This document shows, one piece after another, positions 1 through 6,829 of a DNA stretch of 10,201 nucleotides. The position numbers and the translations under genes are program-made. The notes beneath the pieces were generated by a model. That model did no database searches. It was not told the origin of the DNA and saw only the letters and a list, made by a program, of their open reading frames with translations. Each line of letters begins with the position of its first letter. Position 1 is the stretch's first letter. The stretch comes from an uncultured Alphaproteobacteria bacterium (GTDB lineage Bacteria; Pseudomonadota; Alphaproteobacteria; Rickettsiales; UBA1997), in NCBI GenBank assembly GCA_949298005.1, contig CASFUN010000037.1, positions 1-10,201 on the forward strand, read 5' to 3'.

Positions 1-96
1 AATTTTGATGCCTCCCGTATAGTTCAAACAGGAGACAGGGTAATGCCCAGAACAGTATTTGAGAATTTATATGTGATTATATTTGAAGGATTTTAA
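1..96 (+). CDS. C-terminal end of a probable phage tail-fibre protein (5' partial)
   Basis: This is the last 31 codons of a gene that enters from the left edge, read in frame 1 and ending at TAA 94-96. The peptide contains FDASRIVQTGDRVMPRTVF followed by a hydrophobic end (LYVIIF). Phage tail-fibre and tail-collar proteins commonly end in a block of the form FDASR-V-PTG-x-PR-x followed by a hydrophobic strand, and this piece matches that pattern closely. The first 60 bases are about 42% GC, clearly above the rest of the window, which fits a recently acquired phage gene. Whether the gene is intact cannot be told, because its 5' part lies outside. The family call rests on one short motif, so it is moderate. 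Confidence 0.45.
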   Translation, partial: NFDASRIVQTGDRVMPRTVFENLYVIIFEGF

Positions 97-182
97 AAGT
101 AGAATATTATGAAGGAGACAAATACTTGAATTAAATAGGAACTTTTATATATTATTAATCAACTACTTATATTATTATAATA

Positions 183-1149
183 ATGACATTAGATAATTTA
201 CAAGAAAAAGATATATTATATCCAGCTTTTAAAGAGAATAACTTTACGATAGCTTTTGCTTCAGATAATAACTATGTAGGATATTTATCTGTTGCAATGT
301 TATCATTAATTGAAAATTGTTCCAATAGATATAATTATGATATTGTTGTATTAGAGAATAATATATCCAATAAGAATAAAAAATTACTTTATAAAAAATA
401 TCTAACTATAAAAATGTTTCATTGAGATTTTTTGATGTACAAAGATTTTATGATGAGAATAAGGATGTTGAGTTTAAAACTTTAGAGTATATCAGCATAG
501 CCACATATAATAGATTATTTATTCCAGAAATTTTCAAAAACTACAATAAGGTACTATATCTAGATTGTGACATAGTAGTAAAAGGAGATTAAGTGATTTG
601 TATGAAATAGAATTGGAAGAAAATTTGATAGCAGGAATTGCAGATATGAGTGTATCTAATTTGAAAACAGAATATGGTGATTCAACTGCTTTATACAAAT
701 TTGGAGATATAAATGCTGGAGTAATTTTATATTATGTTAAAAAATGTTTAGAAAATAATTTTGTAAAGGAATGTTTAAACAATGTTCCAGTTTCTAAATA
801 TTCTGATCAAGGAGTTGTGAATATGACATGTAAAGACAGAATAAAATACATTGACTACAGATATAATTTCTTTGCATATACCCTTGATGATGAAGAAGAT
901 TTAGAAAAATATATGCCAGAATATATAATGAATGATATTAGAATTATACATTTTACTGGAGCTAAATGTTGGTTTAAAGATTTTGCACATAATTCTAATA
1001 TAAATTGGTTCTATCATTTTGAAAAGACACCATTTTTCACAATATTTACTCTAATTGTTTTAAAATTTGAATTTATCAGATATAAAATCTGTATAAAAAC
1101 AAGCAGAGGAGAAAAACAAAAGAAATATATTAAGAAGGTTAAGTTTTAG
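183..1149 (+). pseudogene. Family 8 glycosyltransferase, broken by two frameshifts
   Basis: Three fragments in three frames join into one protein of about 320 residues, the usual size for bacterial GT8 enzymes of the LPS glucosyl/galactosyltransferase type. Fragment one starts at ATG 183 and carries the N-terminal nucleotide-sugar fold (FTIAFASDNNYVGYLSVAML). Around 393-398, in an A-run, the frame changes, and KISNYKNVSLRFFDV and YISIATYNRLFIPEIF follow. The metal-binding DxD motif is intact in YLDCDIVVKGD (Asp codons 563-565 and 569-571). At about 589 a second shift, consistent with loss of one T, moves into SDLYEIELEEN and the late GT8 motif IIHFTGAKCWF. An intact enzyme would transfer a sugar to a surface glycan, at the inner face of the membrane. 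Both breaks are single-base events in simple sequence, so the gene is a young pseudogene, or sequencing errors are possible. No Shine-Dalgarno sequence precedes the start. Confidence 0.85.
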
Positions 1150-1218
1150 GGGAGATACTTAAAAATTAGGTTTATTGTAAATGGTGTTATTTAGTATATG
1201 TATTAGCGGAAAAGAAAT

Positions 1219-1242
1219 AAAATAAGTAAGGTCTTATTTTTT
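1219..1242 (+). terminator. Hairpin plus T-run, possibly bidirectional
   Basis: AAAATAAG (1219-1226) pairs with CTTATTTT (1233-1240) around a 6-base loop, and two more T follow. On the plus strand it would end transcription from the glycosyltransferase remnant. On the minus strand it overlaps the mltG stop codon (1234-1236) and is followed by a moderately T-rich stretch, so it could serve both genes. The stem is AT-rich and weak. Confidence 0.42.
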
Positions 1243-2193
1243 ATAAATTTTCTGTTTTAGAGATCTAATTTGTTTTAAATGCTCGTTATAATCAGTAGAG
1301 AATGTATGACCACCATTTACATCTTTAACAAAAAATAGATATTTTGTTTCTGCCGGTTCTAATATAGATCTTATAGAATCGCGTCCAGGATTACAGATAG
1401 CTGTTTTAGGTAGTCCATTGATTTTATATGTATTAAATTCATTCTTTTGTCTTATAAGAATATTGGTTTTTATATCTTTTTCTTTAGATACATCACCTTT
1501 TGCATAAGCATAAATAGCTGTTGGATCTGATTGGAGACGCATATTCATTTTTAGTCTGTTTAAAAAAACTGAAGCTATTAGTTTTCTTTCATTTGATAGG
1601 CCAGTCTCTTTTTCTATTATTGAAGCCAATATAATTAAATCCTTTTTAGTTTTTATATAGTCTTTATTCTGGTAATTATTCCATATTGAATCTACAAAAT
1701 TCTTCATACTTTTTTGCATCCTCAGTATAATTGAGTTTTTGGTGTCATCTCTTTGGAATTTATAAGTATCCGGCATTAATGTTCCTTCTTCTATAAGATG
1801 TTTATTTTTTATTTCTCCCGAAAGAAACTTATTTGATTCAATTAGACTAAATACTGAATTATTTGAAAAACCTTCTGGTATTGTTATAGTTCTATAATAA
1901 ATATCATGGTTCTTAAATTTTTTTAGTAAACTTAAATAAGTATCATTTTTTTCAATTTTATATTCCCCATATTTTATGGATTTATTAAAAAAAACTAATC
2001 TGATTATTACTTTGAATATTATTGGTCTTCTTATTAAGTTGTCTGAATATAATTTATCCACTACTCTGTTTAGAGGTATGTTTTTTTCTATATAAAATAT
2101 ATTATCACTACTGAATTCTGTACTCAAATATTTTTTTATACAAAAAAATACAGTTAATAATAGTATCAAGACAATAGTTATTATTTTTTTCAA
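1234..2193 (-). CDS. mltG: Endolytic murein transglycosylase MltG
   Basis: MltG (YceG family) is a membrane-anchored lytic transglycosylase that cuts nascent peptidoglycan strands and helps set glycan length. The 319-residue protein has an N-terminal membrane anchor (about residues 3-20, ITIVLILLLTVFF). A LysM-like region follows (about 30-95), with the IKYGEYKI block at 73-80, and then the YceG catalytic domain. The hallmark ASIIEKETG lies at 190-198 and contains the conserved catalytic Glu (E194 by alignment from memory). Other family blocks are EGTLMPDTYKF (136-146), SVFLNRL (208-214), MRLQSDPT (218-225), YKINGLPKTAICNPG (256-270) and YLFFVKDVNGGHTFS (285-299). Length is near the family norm (about 320-340), so the gene looks intact. 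The start is TTG at 2193: it gives the typical MKK-plus-anchor N-terminus, and no ATG lies just upstream in frame. No Shine-Dalgarno sequence is visible. It is divergent from the small gene at 2330. Confidence 0.95.
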   Translation of the reverse strand: MKKIITIVLILLLTVFFCIKKYLSTEFSSDNIFYIEKNIPLNRVVDKLYSDNLIRRPIIFKVIIRLVFFNKSIKYGEYKIEKNDTYLSLLKKFKNHDIYYRTITIPEGFSNNSVFSLIESNKFLSGEIKNKHLIEEGTLMPDTYKFQRDDTKNSIILRMQKSMKNFVDSIWNNYQNKDYIKTKKDLIILASIIEKETGLSNERKLIASVFLNRLKMNMRLQSDPTAIYAYAKGDVSKEKDIKTNILIRQKNEFNTYKINGLPKTAICNPGRDSIRSILEPAETKYLFFVKDVNGGHTFSTDYNEHLKQIRSLKQKIYKK

Positions 2194-2218
2194 ATAAGCT
2201 TTATGTGAAATATAAATT

Positions 2219-2247
2219 AATATAGAAAATTATTTGTAAATTTTCAA
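2219..2247 (-). promoter_or_regulatory. Sigma70-type promoter for mltG
   Basis: Read on the minus strand, TTGAAA (2247-2242) and TATATT (2224-2219) are separated by exactly 17 bases. The -10 box ends 25 bases before the TTG start of mltG. Spacing and box quality are good, but the region is so AT-rich that chance matches are expected. Confidence 0.5.
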
Positions 2248-2285
2248 CATTTCATATTTTTAAAGTTATATCTTATATTGTCTTT

Positions 2286-2314
2286 TTGCCATTTTAATTT
2301 ATTGTATGTATAAA
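2286..2314 (+). promoter_or_regulatory. Sigma70-type promoter for the small gene and tilS
   Basis: TTGCCA (2286-2291) and TATAAA (2309-2314) are 17 bases apart. The start codon at 2330 follows 15 bases after the -10 box, so the transcript leader would be under about 10 bases. That agrees with the lack of a ribosome binding site and suggests near-leaderless initiation. It would drive both the small membrane protein gene and tilS. Confidence 0.5.
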
Positions 2315-2329
2315 TGAAAAATTATATTT

Positions 2330-2539
2330 ATGTTTGATCCAAGAATAATTTTTAGCATATTTTTTGGCTTATCATTAATCAAAAAATTATTAATAACATT
2401 AATTTTACTAATCATATTAGGATTTATAATATATAAATATTCAGGTATTGATTTCAAATCACTATTATATAGTTACAAAACAGTAAAATTAAGTTTTGAA
2501 TCATTTATTTTAAAAATAAAAGGTCTATTAAAAATATAA
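2330..2539 (+). CDS. Small membrane protein of unknown function, coupled to tilS
   Basis: This 69-residue product is not one I recognise. It has one clear hydrophobic segment at about residues 19-37 (LLITLILLIILGFIIY begins at 20), preceded by a Lys pair and followed by a basic, Ser- and Lys-rich tail (about 40-69) with amphipathic character. That pattern suggests a single-pass inner-membrane protein. Its TAA stop (2537-2539) shares its last A with the ATG of tilS (2539-2541), so the two are probably translationally coupled and co-transcribed from the promoter at 2286-2314. The overlap and the good promoter are the main reasons to accept it as a gene. Composition alone would be weak evidence in DNA this AT-rich. 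The start ATG at 2330 lacks a Shine-Dalgarno sequence. Confidence 0.6.
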   Translation: MFDPRIIFSIFFGLSLIKKLLITLILLIILGFIIYKYSGIDFKSLLYSYKTVKLSFESFILKIKGLLKI

Positions 2540-3795
2540 TGGAGTCAAAACTTTTTGTATACTTAGATAAATATAAGGAATTATTAGGAAATAAAAATTT
2601 GGCAATTGGAGTTTCTGGCGGTTCTGATTCTTTAGGTTTACTTTTAATAGTAAATGGATGGGCACAAAAAAATAATTGTGATATTACAGCCATAACTGTC
2701 GACCATAAATTAAGAAAAGAATCTACTATGGAAGCCAATTATGTTGCAGAACTTTGTAAAAAAATAAAAGTTAAACATGTTATATTAACATGGAATTGTG
2801 AAAAACCAACCAGTAATATCGAATTAAAGGCCAGAGAAGCAAGATACAAATTTATATCTAAATATTGTAATGAAAATTCAATAAAATACTTACTAACAGC
2901 TCACCATATGGATGATCAAGCTGAAACATTCTTTATTAGATTGTTTAGGGGTAGTGGGGTTGATGGTCTAGCGTCGATGCAAGATATAAGCAATCTATAT
3001 GGTTTAACTATTATACGTCCTTTTTTAACTATACATAAACAGCAAATAAAAGATTATTTACTAGAAAACAATGTAAAATGGCTAGAGGACGAAAGTAACT
3101 CTGATGAAAAATTTATAAGAAATAAAATTAGAAATTTTATAAATAGTTTTGAGAATAGTTATGAAATAGTTAATAGAATAAATTTTGCGATTGATGAAAT
3201 TAATCAAACTAAGGAAACAATAAATATTTTAATTGAAAAAATAGAGCAAAATAATGTTAAATTTGATCCATTTGGTTCGTGTATTTTTAATAAAAAATTA
3301 CTTGGTGAAAAAGAAGTAGTATTATTGAAAATACTTGCAAAAATGGCTATGAATATTAGTGGTAATGTATATAAACCGAGGTTAGAAAAATTAAAACGTT
3401 TGGCGTTAGTTTTAAAAAGTTCCAAGAATATTAGATATACTTTCTATGGATGTATTTTTGAAACATATAGTGAAAATTTATTTATAGTTTACAGAGAATA
3501 TAATGCAATATGTGATGACGTTGAACTTATTTATAATGATTATGTCGTTTGGGATGATAGGTTTAGAATTAAACTAAAAAAAGATATTGATAATGTTATT
3601 GTAACCCATGTTAAAGAAGGTGAATTTAATTCTATTCTTAAAGAGATAAGAAAAAACAATTATAAAAAATATAAAGAAATGAAGGAGATAAAAGGTATAG
3701 AGAAAAAAATATTTTATACACTACCAACTGTTTATATCAATGAAAAATATCTATTTGATTGCGACTTTGTTGATATAGAACTAATAAAGAAATAA
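2539..3795 (+). CDS. tilS: tRNA(Ile)-lysidine synthetase TilS
   Basis: TilS uses ATP and lysine to convert C34 of the CAU-anticodon tRNA-Ile to lysidine, so that it reads AUA and is charged with Ile. It is essential in most bacteria, and AUA is abundant in this AT-rich genome. The 418-residue protein shows the PP-loop SGGSDS at 26-31, the TVDHKLR block at 53-59, and the family signature HHMDDQAET at 122-130. RGSGVDGL (137-144), IRPFL (159-163), WLEDESN (181-187) and the basic RNKIR (194-198) follow. The C-terminal half (about 215-418) is Lys- and Ile-rich and divergent, but ends in a recognisable substrate-binding C-terminal region (LPTVYINEKYLF). Length is normal for the family. In many alphaproteobacteria ftsH follows tilS; here it does not, and a symporter remnant converges from 9 bases away instead. 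The start overlaps the upstream stop codon by one base. Confidence 0.97.
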   Translation: MESKLFVYLDKYKELLGNKNLAIGVSGGSDSLGLLLIVNGWAQKNNCDITAITVDHKLRKESTMEANYVAELCKKIKVKHVILTWNCEKPTSNIELKAREARYKFISKYCNENSIKYLLTAHHMDDQAETFFIRLFRGSGVDGLASMQDISNLYGLTIIRPFLTIHKQQIKDYLLENNVKWLEDESNSDEKFIRNKIRNFINSFENSYEIVNRINFAIDEINQTKETINILIEKIEQNNVKFDPFGSCIFNKKLLGEKEVVLLKILAKMAMNISGNVYKPRLEKLKRLALVLKSSKNIRYTFYGCIFETYSENLFIVYREYNAICDDVELIYNDYVVWDDRFRIKLKKDIDNVIVTHVKEGEFNSILKEIRKNNYKKYKEMKEIKGIEKKIFYTLPTVYINEKYLFDCDFVDIELIKK

Positions 3796-3804
3796 ACTTT
3801 ACGC

Positions 3805-4296
3805 TTATAATTTCTTAATATTCTCATCATACAAATTTTTAATTGTCTTTCTGGAGAGGAATAAACAAATAATATTTGGTAAAGCTATGGATAAGTAAAG
3901 AGTGTCACAAACCATAACAATCATACTAAAATCACCAGATATTGTAGTAAGGATTACCAAAAATTGCATTATCATAAAAATGAAAGTGGTTTTTTTACCA
4001 AAGTAATATTGGTAAACATTTAATGCATTAAATACAACACTTAAACATAATGAAAACGAAGTTAGAGTTATTATTATTGTTAATATATAAGAAAACCATT
4101 TAGAAACAGAACTAAAAGAACCAACCATTATATTAAATCCGTTAGCATCTACACTATTTAAATAAGATTTAGTTGATACCACTACTATACCAGTGATTAA
4201 GCACATCAAACCTGCAACTATAGGGTTTAAAACACCTAAATAAGCCTCTTTTATTGGGTTGTCAGTTTTTGTGGCTGCGTATTGACTATTAGTCAT
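3805..4296 (-). pseudogene. Sodium/alanine symporter (AGCS family), C-terminal remnant
   Basis: AGCS proteins are inner-membrane carriers of about 450-480 residues that import alanine or glycine with Na+. This 163-residue frame matches only the last third. AATKTDNPIKEAYLG (7-21) corresponds to the family block A-A-KTD-P-G. The closing part resembles the family's FG-KK and ALPN blocks: VYQYYFGKKT (94-103), then SIALPNIICLFLSRK (136-150). About four hydrophobic segments remain (roughly 23-42, 67-92, 104-119, 122-148). The N-terminal two thirds, with most of the sodium and substrate sites, is missing. Just upstream, on the other strand, the FG-repeat gene begins only 34 bases away, and no symporter remnant is visible in its antisense frames. 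The ATG at 4296 is therefore probably fortuitous. A functional short membrane protein is less likely. It is convergent with tilS, with no clear terminator between them. Confidence 0.82.
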
Positions 4297-4310
4297 TTTT
4301 TAAGTAAATT
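4282..4310 (+). promoter_or_regulatory. Candidate promoter for the FG-repeat gene and radA
   Basis: TTGACT (4282-4287) is followed after 17 bases by TAAATT (4305-4310), and the ATG of the FG-repeat gene begins 20 bases further on. The -35 box lies inside the opposite-strand symporter remnant and overlaps its first codons. The -10 box matches consensus at only four of six positions, so the call is tentative. Confidence 0.4.
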
Positions 4311-4330
4311 TATAAAAAATAATAAATTTT

Positions 4331-5143
4331 ATGAGTGACGAAAGTACAGATCCAGAAATAGAAGTTCGAGCAAAACCAATAAAACCAGAAGAAACTCCAG
4401 ATGAAATTAAAAAAACAGCTAAAGGCATCAGTAATGATGAAATAGATAGTGCTTATAAATTAAGTGAAGAGGAAGTCGAACGATTAAAAGGATCTATTCC
4501 AAATAATTTACAAGAACCTATAGTAGATTCAAAAATAGAAACAGGTGTAGCACCGCAATGGTGGCTTGTTGGTCTTAATAATGCAGCATTTGCTTTAGTA
4601 GCTTTTGTACCAGGATTAAATGTCGTGTATGCGGTAGTTTTATATGCTAATTTGAAAATTCTACCAATGTTTCCCAAGAAAAAACTAAAAAATAAAATTA
4701 CTGATAATATAAGAGGATTTAAATCGGAACCTCCTAAAAAACAACCTGATGAAAAAGATGAAGATAAAAAGCAATCATTTGGAACAGAAGGTGAAAATGA
4801 TACTAAACAGTCGTTTGGTACTAGAGAGGATGATACAATTAGAAGTTCTTTTGGGACAAAAAGTAATAATACAAATCAGACATTTGGAATAAAAAAAACA
4901 AGTAGTTTTCCTAATATTTCCTTTGGAACAAAAGCTGGAACTACAGGCCAAGGTTTCGGTACTGGAGGTGGTACTAGTGCAAAACAATCATTTGGGATGG
5001 CAAGTCCTATTGAAGCTTTAATAGGTGTTAAAACTTCCCATAGTACAGTACCTAGAAAAACATCGTTTGGAACATACAAAGATATTGAACAAAACAGAGA
5101 AAAACAACGCAAGTCGTCTTTTGGATTGCGACCAATGGGTTAA
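4331..5143 (+). CDS. FG-repeat protein with one hydrophobic segment, unknown function
   Basis: I do not recognise this 270-residue protein as any named bacterial family. Residues 1-70 are acidic and hydrophilic. Residues 77-112 are hydrophobic with a PGLN turn in the middle (AFALVAFVPGLNVVYAVVL), which could span the membrane once or insert as a short hairpin. Residues 113-145 are strongly charged (PKKKLK, then DEKDEDKK). From 146 to the end the chain is Ser/Thr/Asn/Gly/Lys-rich, looks disordered, and carries nine Phe-Gly motifs, at F150, F162, F174, F185, F198, F209, F221, F246 and F264. Most read x-S-F-G-T. There is no classical signal peptide. The repeat style resembles FG nucleoporins, so a host-directed or secreted role is conceivable, but this is inference. 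An internal scaffold role is the main alternative. The gene ends 3 bases before radA and probably shares its transcript. No Shine-Dalgarno sequence is seen; ATG 4331 is the first in-frame start. Confidence 0.82.
   Translation: MSDESTDPEIEVRAKPIKPEETPDEIKKTAKGISNDEIDSAYKLSEEEVERLKGSIPNNLQEPIVDSKIETGVAPQWWLVGLNNAAFALVAFVPGLNVVYAVVLYANLKILPMFPKKKLKNKITDNIRGFKSEPPKKQPDEKDEDKKQSFGTEGENDTKQSFGTREDDTIRSSFGTKSNNTNQTFGIKKTSSFPNISFGTKAGTTGQGFGTGGGTSAKQSFGMASPIEALIGVKTSHSTVPRKTSFGTYKDIEQNREKQRKSSFGLRPMG
4772..5128 (+). repeat. Nine Phe-Gly motifs encoded in tandem-like spacing
   Basis: The nine motifs are spaced 12, 12, 11, 13, 11, 12, 25 and 18 residues apart, so the first seven have a period near 12. 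The core is QSFGT, with variants SSFGT, QTFGI, ISFGT, QGFGT, QSFGM, TSFGT and SSFGL. Codons vary widely: the Ser before Phe is TCA, TCG, TCT or TCC, Gly is GGA, GGT or GGG, and Phe is TTT except once. The linkers differ in sequence and charge. The repeat is therefore kept at protein level and is not a recent DNA duplication. Confidence 0.85.
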
Positions 5144-5146
5144 TAA

Positions 5147-6529
5147 ATGTCAAAATCAATATTTATATGTCAAAATTGTGGAGCAGTTCATAAAAAATGG
5201 AGTGGACAATGTAGTGACTGTAGTGAGTGGAATACCATAACAGAAGAAAAAGAAGAAGGTGGATTAATCACACAAAATTTTAATATTTTGAAATCTTTCG
5301 AAAACTCAAATGATTTAATTTTTGAAAAGCTTGATGATATTATTTTAGAAATTCCAAGGTTTGATACAAAAATAAGTGAGCTAAATAGAGTTTTAGGTGG
5401 AGGAGTTGTAAAAGGATCGGTAGTATTGATAGGGGGAGACCCAGGTATAGGTAAGTCAACACTTCTGTTACAAGCTTTGTGTAGTTTAGCCAATAATGAC
5501 AATTTGAATGCTCTATATATATCAGGTGAGGAATCTGTTAATCAAGTTAGAATAAGAGCAAATAGACTACAGCTTGAAAAATCGCCGATAAATTTAGTTT
5601 CTGCTACTTCTGTTAATGATATTATTAAAGCATTAATAAAGGAACAACCAAAAGTAGTTGTAATAGATTCAATACAAACTGTATTTAATCCAGAAATATC
5701 CGCTGCTGCTGGAACTGTATCACAAGTTAGAACATGTGGAAATGAATTAATAAATATTGCCAAAACAAGAGATATGGCAATGTTTATAGTTAGTCACGTT
5801 AATAAAGATGGACAAATAGCTGGACCAAAAGTTTTAGAACATATGGTGGATACAGTTCTATATTTTGAAGGTGATAAAGATTATCAATTTAGAATTTTAA
5901 GGAGCATAAAAAACAGATTTGGCGCTGCTAACGAAATTGGTATTTTTGAAATGCATGATACTGGTCTATTCGAAATTTCAAATCCATCACAATTATTTTT
6001 ATCAGCTAGAGAAGATTTAGTTAGCGGTTCTGCTGTTTTTGCAGGAATAGAAGGTACTAGACCACTTCTTGCTGAAATTCAAGCTCTAATTGCTCCATCA
6101 TATATGCCAAGCCCGAGACGAGCAGTTGTTGGTTGGGATCAAAATAGGTTAGCTATGATAATAGCGGTGCTTAGTTCAAGATTTGGTATAAATTTGTACG
6201 ATAAGGAAGTTTATTTAAATGTTGTTGGTGGTTTAAAAATTAATGAACCAGCTGTGGATTTAGCTGTAGCTGTCGCATTAATTTCAGCATATAAAGATGT
6301 TGCTATACCTAGAAACTGTGTTTTTATGGGAGAAATAGGCCTATCTGGTGAAATTAGAATGGTTTCACAAATAGAGTATAGATTAAAAGAAGCAGAAAAA
6401 TTAGGTTTTAAAAAAGCGATTATCCCTGAAGGAGTAAACAGATTAAAAACATTCAAAGCAAGTAAATATAACATGGAAATTATTTTTGTAAAACATGTAA
6501 GAGATTTATCTATATTTTTTAAAAAATAA
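5147..6529 (+). CDS. radA: DNA repair protein RadA
   Basis: RadA (Sms) is a RecA-related, DnaB-like ATPase that promotes branch migration and processing of recombination intermediates. The 460-residue protein is intact and of normal length. It has an N-terminal zinc finger (C8, C11, C22, C25), Walker A GGDPGIGKST (96-105), an SGEES block (126-130) and Walker B VVVIDSIQT (170-178). The RadA-specific KNRFG motif is at 255-259. The C-terminal Lon-protease-like domain (about 285-460) includes VVGGLKINEPAVDLA (359-373) and GEIGLSGEIR (395-404). ATG 5147 gives the standard MSK-x-F-x-C-x-x-C N-terminus. No Shine-Dalgarno sequence is visible, and the TAA of the FG-repeat gene lies 3 bases upstream, so translation may be coupled and the promoter is probably upstream of that gene. 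The transcript ends at the hairpin over the stop codon. Confidence 0.98.
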   Translation: MSKSIFICQNCGAVHKKWSGQCSDCSEWNTITEEKEEGGLITQNFNILKSFENSNDLIFEKLDDIILEIPRFDTKISELNRVLGGGVVKGSVVLIGGDPGIGKSTLLLQALCSLANNDNLNALYISGEESVNQVRIRANRLQLEKSPINLVSATSVNDIIKALIKEQPKVVVIDSIQTVFNPEISAAAGTVSQVRTCGNELINIAKTRDMAMFIVSHVNKDGQIAGPKVLEHMVDTVLYFEGDKDYQFRILRSIKNRFGAANEIGIFEMHDTGLFEISNPSQLFLSAREDLVSGSAVFAGIEGTRPLLAEIQALIAPSYMPSPRRAVVGWDQNRLAMIIAVLSSRFGINLYDKEVYLNVVGGLKINEPAVDLAVAVALISAYKDVAIPRNCVFMGEIGLSGEIRMVSQIEYRLKEAEKLGFKKAIIPEGVNRLKTFKASKYNMEIIFVKHVRDLSIFFKK

Positions 6530-6576
6530 CCATCGAATATTATATCATATATTATTATCAAATATACGATGGTTAT
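6526..6576 (+). terminator. Hairpin terminator overlapping the radA stop codon
   Basis: ATAACCATCG (6526-6535) pairs perfectly with CGATGGTTAT (6567-6576). The radA TAA (6527-6529) is part of the left arm. The 31-base loop is AT-rich and can form further A-T pairs that lengthen the stem. The downstream sequence is only modestly T-rich (ATTG, later ATTTTTCC), so intrinsic termination may be inefficient; the hairpin may also protect the 3' end. Confidence 0.5.
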
Positions 6577-6643
6577 ATTGAGAAATATATCAATTTTTCC
6601 ATTTGATTTCCATTATATCATAGAGAAACATCTAATCTCAAGA

Positions 6644-6661
6644 TACTAATTAAAATTAGTA
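6644..6661. repeat. Inverted repeat in the radA-lysR intergenic region
   Basis: TACTAAT (6644-6650) and ATTAGTA (6655-6661) form a perfect 7-base palindrome around TAAA. It sits in the roughly 250-base gene-free stretch between the radA terminator and the regulator gene. It is all A/T except one G-C pair per arm, so chance formation is quite possible. Apart from this element, the next inverted repeat and the promoter, I see no gene or RNA in that stretch. Confidence 0.35.
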
Positions 6662-6691
6662 ATTATTAAATTTTTAAGCAAACAAGTTATA

Positions 6692-6708
6692 TTAAACATC
6701 CTGTTTAA
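6692..6708. promoter_or_regulatory. Inverted repeat, candidate operator upstream of the LysR-type gene
   Basis: TTAAACA (6692-6698) and TGTTTAA (6702-6708) are perfect inverse copies around TCC. The element is about 72 bases upstream of the -35 box. LysR-type regulators usually bind imperfect palindromes of the T-N11-A class near their own promoters, and this dyad has that form. It is a candidate autoregulatory site only. Confidence 0.35.
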
Positions 6709-6779
6709 CAAAACTATACATAAAATTAGTTCTATATTGAAAAACATTGAAAAATTTAAGTTTTTTAAAATATAAAGAC

Positions 6780-6807
6780 TTCACAAAAACTATTTTTATG
6801 TTATACT
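6780..6807 (+). promoter_or_regulatory. Sigma70-type promoter for the LysR-type gene
   Basis: TTCACA (6780-6785) and TATACT (6802-6807) are 16 bases apart, and the ATG of the regulator follows 22 bases after the -10 box. Both boxes match consensus at five of six positions or close to it, making this one of the best promoters in the window. Confidence 0.55.
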
Positions 6808-6829
6808 AAATTTAACAAAACTGATACAA

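Noticed and set aside
109..129. Six-codon ATG frame with an AAGGAG sequence upstream of the glycosyltransferase remnant
   Set aside because: It is too short to support, and the AAGGAG is about 65 bases from the glycosyltransferase start, so it is not its ribosome binding site.
4453..5112. Three minus-strand open frames opposite the FG-repeat gene
   Set aside because: They are reverse frames of the low-complexity repeat coding. I also checked them for the missing symporter N-terminus and found no resemblance.
4772..5128. DNA-level tandem repeat (minisatellite)
   Set aside because: The units share amino-acid motifs but not DNA sequence; codons and linkers differ throughout.
5188..5502. Open frame of 104 codons on the minus strand
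   Set aside because: It is antisense to the zinc finger and Walker A region of radA and shows Ser/Phe-rich composition typical of reverse frames.
6211..6561. Open frame of 116 codons on the minus strand
   Set aside because: It lies antisense to the conserved C-terminal domain of radA, has no family signature, and begins in the terminator hairpin; it is a shadow of radA codon use.
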